This document shows positions 6,954 through 10,429 of a stretch of 10,429 nt of DNA, one piece after another. How positions within the stretch are numbered: position 1 is the first letter of the stretch; every line of letters begins with the position of its first letter. The position numbers and the translations under genes are program-made. The stretch covers positions 1 through 10,429 of the forward strand of contig JAQUNY010000045.1 in the NCBI GenBank assembly GCA_028717405.1, read 5' to 3'. The DNA comes from Eubacteriales bacterium. Its GTDB lineage: Bacteria > Bacillota > Clostridia > JAQUNY01. Below the pieces are notes generated by a model. It saw only the letters and a program-made list of their open reading frames with translations. It made no database searches and was not told where the DNA came from.

Positions 6954-7838
6954 TTATTTTGAAATAGCAGTGCCCGTGATTTTTTCATAATATCTTGCTA
7001 TCGCACTGTGGTCTTCCTGTCCATAACCGTCAGCCTTTAACGTCTGCATCATCTCCATCGCATATGCAGAAAGAGGAAGCGGAGCTCCAACAGCATGCCC
7101 CGTATCAATCGCATTCTGCAGGTCTTTAATATGAAGATCAATGCGGAAGCCGGGTTTGAAATTACCTTTCACTACCATCGGAGCTTTTGCGTCAAGGACA
7201 GTGCTCCCTGCCAGTCCGCCCCTGATAGCACTATATATTACTTCGGGGTCTACGCCGGCCTTCACTCCAAGCATGAGTGCCTCACTCATAGCCGCAATAT
7301 TCAGGGCTACTATGACCTGGTTCGCCAGCTTAGTGGTATTGCCTGCCCCGATACCCCCGCATAATACCGCGCTTGAGCCCATCTTTAACAGAATGTCGCG
7401 GACTTCATCAAATACTTCCTTCTCGCCGCCTGCCATTATGGAAAGCGTTCCGTCAACTGCTTTAGGCTCGCCGCCGCTTACCGGCGCGTCTATCATTTTG
7501 ACTCCTGCAGCTTTACAGGCGTCGTGTACCTCTTTAGCCGCTATTGGCGAAATCGAGCTCATATCGACAATAATTGTCCCGGGAGCAGCCGATTCAAGGA
7601 TGCCGCCCTTACCTGTCACTGCTTCCTTTACATGAGGCGAATTGGGGAGCATAGTAATTATTATGCTGCATCTTTCAGCTACATCCGCGGCTGACACTGC
7701 AGCGAGAGCGCCCTCAGCCGCAAGTTCCTCAACAGGTCCGCGCTTTATGTCAAATACTATAAGCTTGTATCCTGCTTTCATTAAATTTCTCGCCATGGGT
7801 TTGCCCATGATGCCCAGTCCGATAAATCCAATTTTCAT
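6954..7838 (-). CDS. garR: 2-hydroxy-3-oxopropionate (tartronate semialdehyde) reductase
   Basis: The 294-residue enzyme should reduce tartronate semialdehyde to D-glycerate with NAD(P)H. From memory it is very close to Escherichia coli GarR over its whole length, with long shared stretches such as ITMLPNSPHVKE, DAPVSGGEPKA, KLANQVIVALNIAAMSEAL and FRIDLHIKDL. The Rossmann motif GLGIMG (7-12), the substrate-binding SGG (122-124), catalytic K170 in GNTTKLANQ and K238 are intact. The ATG at 7838 is preceded by AGGAGG with eight bases between, one of the strongest ribosome binding sites here. Downstream the SDR gene starts 37 bases after its stop. GarR normally acts downstream of aldaric-acid aldolase GarL or glyoxylate carboligase, neither of which is in this window, so the source of the semialdehyde here is open. 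Other 3-hydroxyisobutyrate dehydrogenase-family activities are less likely. Confidence 0.93.
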   Translation of the reverse strand: MKIGFIGLGIMGKPMARNLMKAGYKLIVFDIKRGPVEELAAEGALAAVSAADVAERCSIIITMLPNSPHVKEAVTGKGGILESAAPGTIIVDMSSISPIAAKEVHDACKAAGVKMIDAPVSGGEPKAVDGTLSIMAGGEKEVFDEVRDILLKMGSSAVLCGGIGAGNTTKLANQVIVALNIAAMSEALMLGVKAGVDPEVIYSAIRGGLAGSTVLDAKAPMVVKGNFKPGFRIDLHIKDLQNAIDTGHAVGAPLPLSAYAMEMMQTLKADGYGQEDHSAIARYYEKITGTAISK

Positions 7839-7937
7839 TAACCCTGCCTCCTGTCCATATTATTTCCACAAAGCACTGTACATTTTACTTTTTTTGCTGC
7901 TGTCATTAAGCTGCTGCTACATTGCCGTCATACTGTT
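7839..7937 (-). other. 99-base gap before garR: ribosome binding site and a doubtful 22-codon ORF
   Basis: The gap holds the AGGAGG of garR (7852-7847). A small ORF runs from the ATG at 7906 to a TAA whose last base is the A of the garR ATG (TAATG). Its start has no good Shine-Dalgarno and its sequence (MTAAKKVKCTVLCGNN, then six more residues) is not recognised. No terminator and no convincing promoter were seen. Confidence 0.35.
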
Positions 7938-9164
7938 TCACATATAGTCCCCGCGAAACTTGAGCCTTACCACAAGGGGTTCATCACAAAATCTCTCGGC
8001 AGGTATACCAAAAAGGTGCAGGTACGCCTCCCTCGTCTTCAGGGTGCTGCCGTCCCATACCGAAGGCATGGTTTCGACTGAAAACCGGATCGGGCTCATA
8101 TCGTTAAGCAGCACTGCCGAAAGAGGCAGTACTGTAACAGGCTTCAATGTTGCGCCGCTTGCGTTCAGTCCTTCGTAAAAATGCAGATATACATACCCGC
8201 CCTTTTCTACGACGATATATTTGCTTTTTTGCGGCCAGTCAGCAACAGGCCCCGCCGGGGGAGCTGCTCCCTGGAGAGCTTCCCTTACTCTTGTATACCA
8301 GCTGCCCACCCGCCTTATAACAGCCGCAGTATGGTCATCGATCCTTCCGTCTGGCATCGGGCCGGCATTGAGAAGGTAACTGCCTCCCATTGCCATGATT
8401 TTGTCTATACTCTTCATAAGAAATCCGGATGTGTAGTAGTCTTCATTCGACCTGTATCCCCAGCTTTCCTGCCCCACCGACTGGCAGGCTTCGGTCAGCT
8501 TGTCAAATCTGTCTCCTTCAGGCACCTTGCGTTCGGGGGTCTCAAAATCCCCTTCATCATATCCGCGGTTGTTTATGAGTATGTCAGGCTGGAGCCTTCG
8601 TACAAGCTCATTTATACTGGGGTCTTTTATCCTGGGGGGTATATCCCAGAATAAGGTGTATATCTTCCCATATCCGGTCAACAGCTCTGTTATCTGGTTT
8701 TTAACATATTCACGGTATAAGGCCGTATCAGGCTTGTCCGAAGGCTCCGGCGCAGCCTGGTGGGAACTTGCCGGGTTGTATGCATTCGGATGGTTCCAGT
8801 CCGGAACGGAATAATATATCGAGAGAAGCATGCCGCGTCTTTCACACGCTTCGGCAAGCATCTTCAGCACGTCACGGCCGTAAGGTGTGTTCATTATATT
8901 GAAATCCGTATACTTTGTATCCCACATACAAAACCCGTCATGATGCTTGGCAGTAAAACATATATATTCCATGCCCGCATTATGCGCGAGATCGACCCAT
9001 TCATCAGGATTGTATTTAACAGGATCGAACTCATACATCAGATTCCTGTATTCGGAGCGCGATATTCCCATCCGTCCCCTGTATTGTTCATGATACCCTT
9101 TTACCGAATATATGCCCCAATGTATGAACATGCCAAATTTGTTGATGATCTGAACATTGCTCAT
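7938..9164 (-). CDS. GH29 alpha-L-fucosidase-like glycoside hydrolase, cytoplasmic
   Basis: The 408-residue hydrolase resembles retaining alpha-L-fucosidases of family GH29. Numbered from the TTG two codons upstream, it has FGMFIHWGIYS (H17), AKHHDGFCMWD (H76, H77, W83), a putative nucleophile D176 in TLFWDIPP, GDFETPE (candidate acid/base E210 or E213) and YLLNAGPMPDG near 265-274, all typical. The usual LWFD or LWND around the nucleophile reads LFWD. There is no signal peptide, so it probably cleaves an imported oligosaccharide or small glycoside. A short beta-type C-terminal domain follows the barrel. The ATG at 9164 forms an ATGA overlap with the preceding isomerase stop and has GGGAGG ten bases upstream. 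The TTG at 9170 is the alternative. The natural sugar may not be fucose, since no fucose isomerase, kinase or aldolase is visible. Confidence 0.9.
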   Translation of the reverse strand: MSNVQIINKFGMFIHWGIYSVKGYHEQYRGRMGISRSEYRNLMYEFDPVKYNPDEWVDLAHNAGMEYICFTAKHHDGFCMWDTKYTDFNIMNTPYGRDVLKMLAEACERRGMLLSIYYSVPDWNHPNAYNPASSHQAAPEPSDKPDTALYREYVKNQITELLTGYGKIYTLFWDIPPRIKDPSINELVRRLQPDILINNRGYDEGDFETPERKVPEGDRFDKLTEACQSVGQESWGYRSNEDYYTSGFLMKSIDKIMAMGGSYLLNAGPMPDGRIDDHTAAVIRRVGSWYTRVREALQGAAPPAGPVADWPQKSKYIVVEKGGYVYLHFYEGLNASGATLKPVTVLPLSAVLLNDMSPIRFSVETMPSVWDGSTLKTREAYLHLFGIPAERFCDEPLVVRLKFRGDYM

Positions 9165-10024
9165 GAACAATTCGCCTCCCCTGGCAATATTATCGATTTG
9201 GAATAGAAATCCTTTACCCTTCCGGCGATCTCCAGATAATTTGTCGCATTGACATATTCCATGATTACCGGTATGTGAGGTGTGTATTTCCTGTAAAGGC
9301 TGAAAAAGTAAGGCCAGTTGATATCACCATCTCCGACACAGCATCCCTTAGTTGCATTAATTTTACGGTCTTTTGCATGAAAATATGCAATATTCGGAGC
9401 CAGATACCTGAACATGTCCTCTTCCGAGCTGTTGGCTATATAGTTTGCCGGATCCAGCAGCACTTTGACATTATCCATGCCGGTTTGTTTTATAAAATCA
9501 GCGCATCTCTTGGCACTGGGCACAATGTCTATCACACATGCCTCCAGCGCAATGGCTACGCCTTTGGGCGCAGCATATGACGCAAGCTCCCTGAAGCCGT
9601 CCAGCAGGGTGCTGAAATCACTTTCATACCTGTCAGTGTTTACGCCTCTCTGGTGAGGAGTAAAGCCGCATTCTGTCGAAACATATGGTATCCCGTTGAA
9701 CGAAGCCATGTCGATATGTCTTTTAAAATATCTGATATTCTCCGACCTTTCATTCGCATCCGGCTCGATAAGGTTTGTGAAGACACCAAGCGCAGTGATG
9801 CTGATCCCCTTATCGCGATATGTTTTCACAACCTTTGCTGCCATTTCATCGGTCACTCCTGAAATGTCGCTTCGCCCGTTATATACCCAATATTTGAACT
9901 CTTTGGATGTGAAGCAAAGCTCGGTATACATGAGATTGTTATCAGCCATCATCTGTGCGATTTCCTCGTCTGATTTCCCTGCAAAGCTGCGTGTGACAAC
10001 GCCAAGTTTCAATTCATCCATCAT
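9161..10024 (-). CDS. Sugar phosphate isomerase/epimerase-like TIM barrel (first copy)
   Basis: This 287-residue cytoplasmic protein is a xylose-isomerase-like TIM barrel expected to move a keto group or invert a carbon in a sugar or sugar acid with a divalent metal. Metal ligands are visible as E161 (ALEACV), D191 (LLDPANY), H216 (YFHAKDRK) and E256 (IMEYVN). A GDGDINWPYFF stretch (231-241) matches the conserved GxGxIdw loop. It is the first gene after the AraC-type regulator and overlaps the GH29 gene by four bases, so it probably acts early on the released sugar. The start is ATG at 10024 or the next codon at 10021. An in-frame TAA three codons upstream rules out a longer form. The nearest AGGAGG is 22 bases away, unusually far. 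Substrate is unknown. Confidence 0.87.
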   Translation of the reverse strand: MMDELKLGVVTRSFAGKSDEEIAQMMADNNLMYTELCFTSKEFKYWVYNGRSDISGVTDEMAAKVVKTYRDKGISITALGVFTNLIEPDANERSENIRYFKRHIDMASFNGIPYVSTECGFTPHQRGVNTDRYESDFSTLLDGFRELASYAAPKGVAIALEACVIDIVPSAKRCADFIKQTGMDNVKVLLDPANYIANSSEEDMFRYLAPNIAYFHAKDRKINATKGCCVGDGDINWPYFFSLYRKYTPHIPVIMEYVNATNYLEIAGRVKDFYSKSIILPGEANCS

Positions 10025-10046
10025 AATGTGTTATCGGTGTAAGCCG

Positions 10047-10052
10047 CCTCCT
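10047..10052 (-). promoter_or_regulatory. AGGAGG 22 bases before the isomerase start
   Basis: A perfect AGGAGG lies 22 bases upstream of the ATG at 10024, too far for normal use. Between them, CGG (10035-10037) and CCG (10044-10046) could pair as a three-base stem. Folding it would bring the effective distance to about ten bases. No start codon lies at a normal distance behind the AGGAGG. Confidence 0.4.
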
Positions 10053-10094
10053 GTATATTTTTCTGACGATCCTGTGCCGGATAATTTTTCAACC

Positions 10095-10123
10095 GTAATA
10101 CTCAGCAGTATTGCTTCCGGCAA
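10095..10123 (-). promoter_or_regulatory. Candidate sigma-A promoter overlapping a palindrome
   Basis: On the minus strand TTGCCG (10123-10118) and TATTAC (10100-10095) are separated by 17 bases, each matching four of six consensus positions. The perfect inverted repeat AATACT-GCTG-AGTATT (10112-10097) overlaps the spacer and -10 element. It could be an operator for the sugar genes. No run of T follows it, so it is not an intrinsic terminator. The promoter matches are weak. Confidence 0.3.
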
Positions 10124-10181
10124 GTAATAATGTATCATTTTTTGCGCCCCAAAATCAAGCAATCAGGGAAATACAAAAATA

Positions 10182-10429
10182 TCACATAAATCCGGAAGGA
10201 GGCACACCTGTGTTTTTCTTAAAAAACCTGCTGAAATAATAGATGTTTTTAAATCCTGTCCCTGCAGCCACTTCCCCAACTGAATACATACCGCTTCGCA
10301 ACATGTCTTTCGCCCTGATTATCCTGATATTGTTGATATATTCAGCCGGGGGCACACCGTATAACTGTCTGAAAGTCCTCCTGAAATGCGGTATGCTCAT
10401 CTCTGCAGTCTCTGCAAGTTTGGCTGCTT
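10182..10429 (-). CDS. AraC-family transcriptional regulator, C-terminal part (5' end outside window)
   Basis: The last 81 residues of an AraC/XylS-type DNA-binding domain are visible, open at the right edge. The first helix-turn-helix (KLAETAEMSIPHFRRTF) is followed by the connecting segment VPPAEYINNIRIIRAKDML. The second helix-turn-helix (SVGEVAAGTGFKNIYYFSRFF) then leads to the family ending KKNTGVPPSGFM. The internal ATG at 10400 is not the start, because the frame continues with typical family residues to the edge. The N-terminal effector-binding domain is missing from view, so the inducer cannot be guessed. It lies just upstream of the catabolic genes on the same strand and is the natural candidate for controlling them. 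Confidence 0.9.
   Translation of the reverse strand, partial: AAKLAETAEMSIPHFRRTFRQLYGVPPAEYINNIRIIRAKDMLRSGMYSVGEVAAGTGFKNIYYFSRFFKKNTGVPPSGFM

Larger units (their letters stand above)
10031..10138 (-). other. Possible 35-codon leader ORF
   Basis: An ATG at 10138, with GGGG eight bases before it, opens a 35-codon frame (begins MIHYYLPEAILLSITVEKLS) that ends in TAA at 10031. It is in the same frame as the isomerase gene and stops only six bases before its ATG. It contains the AGGAGG of the region near its end. I recognise no family, and chance is a fair explanation. Confidence 0.2.

Noticed and set aside
6917..6988. 24-residue N-terminal extension of the SDR
   Set aside because: It would overlap garR by 35 bases, and classical SDRs begin shortly before the first strand, matching the ATG at 6916.
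7141..7635. 164-codon open frame on the plus strand
   Set aside because: It is entirely antisense to the intact garR gene, with no ribosome binding site or recognisable domain.
7838..7906. 22-codon ORF as a gene (including as a cysteine-peptide precursor)
   Set aside because: It has only two cysteines, no good ribosome binding site and no resemblance to the six-cysteine SCIFF precursor.
10097..10112. Inverted repeat as a terminator of the AraC-type gene
   Set aside because: The stem is AT-rich and is not followed by a T run in the direction of transcription. An operator is more plausible.

Overview
All supportable genes in this window lie on the minus strand, so transcription runs from the right edge to the left. 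The organism is most likely a member of the Clostridia (Firmicutes). The best evidence is a full-length maturase of the SCIFF type (a radical-SAM/SPASM enzyme that puts thioether bridges into a small six-cysteine peptide), a family I know mainly from Clostridia. Strong GGAGG-type ribosome binding sites and several TTG or overlapping starts fit this. No rRNA, tRNA, CRISPR array or mobile element was seen.

Right part (about 10429 to 4151): a sugar or sugar-acid catabolic cluster. It starts with the C-terminal two-helix-turn-helix half of an AraC-family regulator cut by the right edge. A 157-base gap follows with a possible promoter, a small palindrome and a distant Shine-Dalgarno sequence. Next come a TIM-barrel sugar isomerase/epimerase, a GH29 alpha-L-fucosidase-like hydrolase (ATGA overlap), a 2-hydroxy-3-oxopropionate (tartronate semialdehyde) reductase very like GarR, an SDR dehydrogenase, a long transaldolase-family protein and a second TIM-barrel isomerase/epimerase. 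Together they suggest hydrolysis of a glycoside inside the cell, isomerisation and oxidation of the released sugar, Schiff-base C-C cleavage or transfer, and reduction of a three-carbon semialdehyde to glycerate. The substrate is not evident and I do not recognise the combination as a named pathway.

Left part (4108 to 1): the SCIFF maturase gene begins 42 bases after the last sugar gene, with a TTG start behind a good ribosome binding site. One base after its stop begins a zinc/manganese-type ABC importer: lipoprotein solute-binding protein, ATPase and membrane permease. A further gene starts at 36 and leaves the window at its first dozen codons.

The most notable points are the maturase lacking any visible SCIFF precursor gene, its tight coupling to a metal importer, and the unassigned sugar pathway. 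No convincing intrinsic terminator was found between any two genes, so long read-through transcripts are possible.
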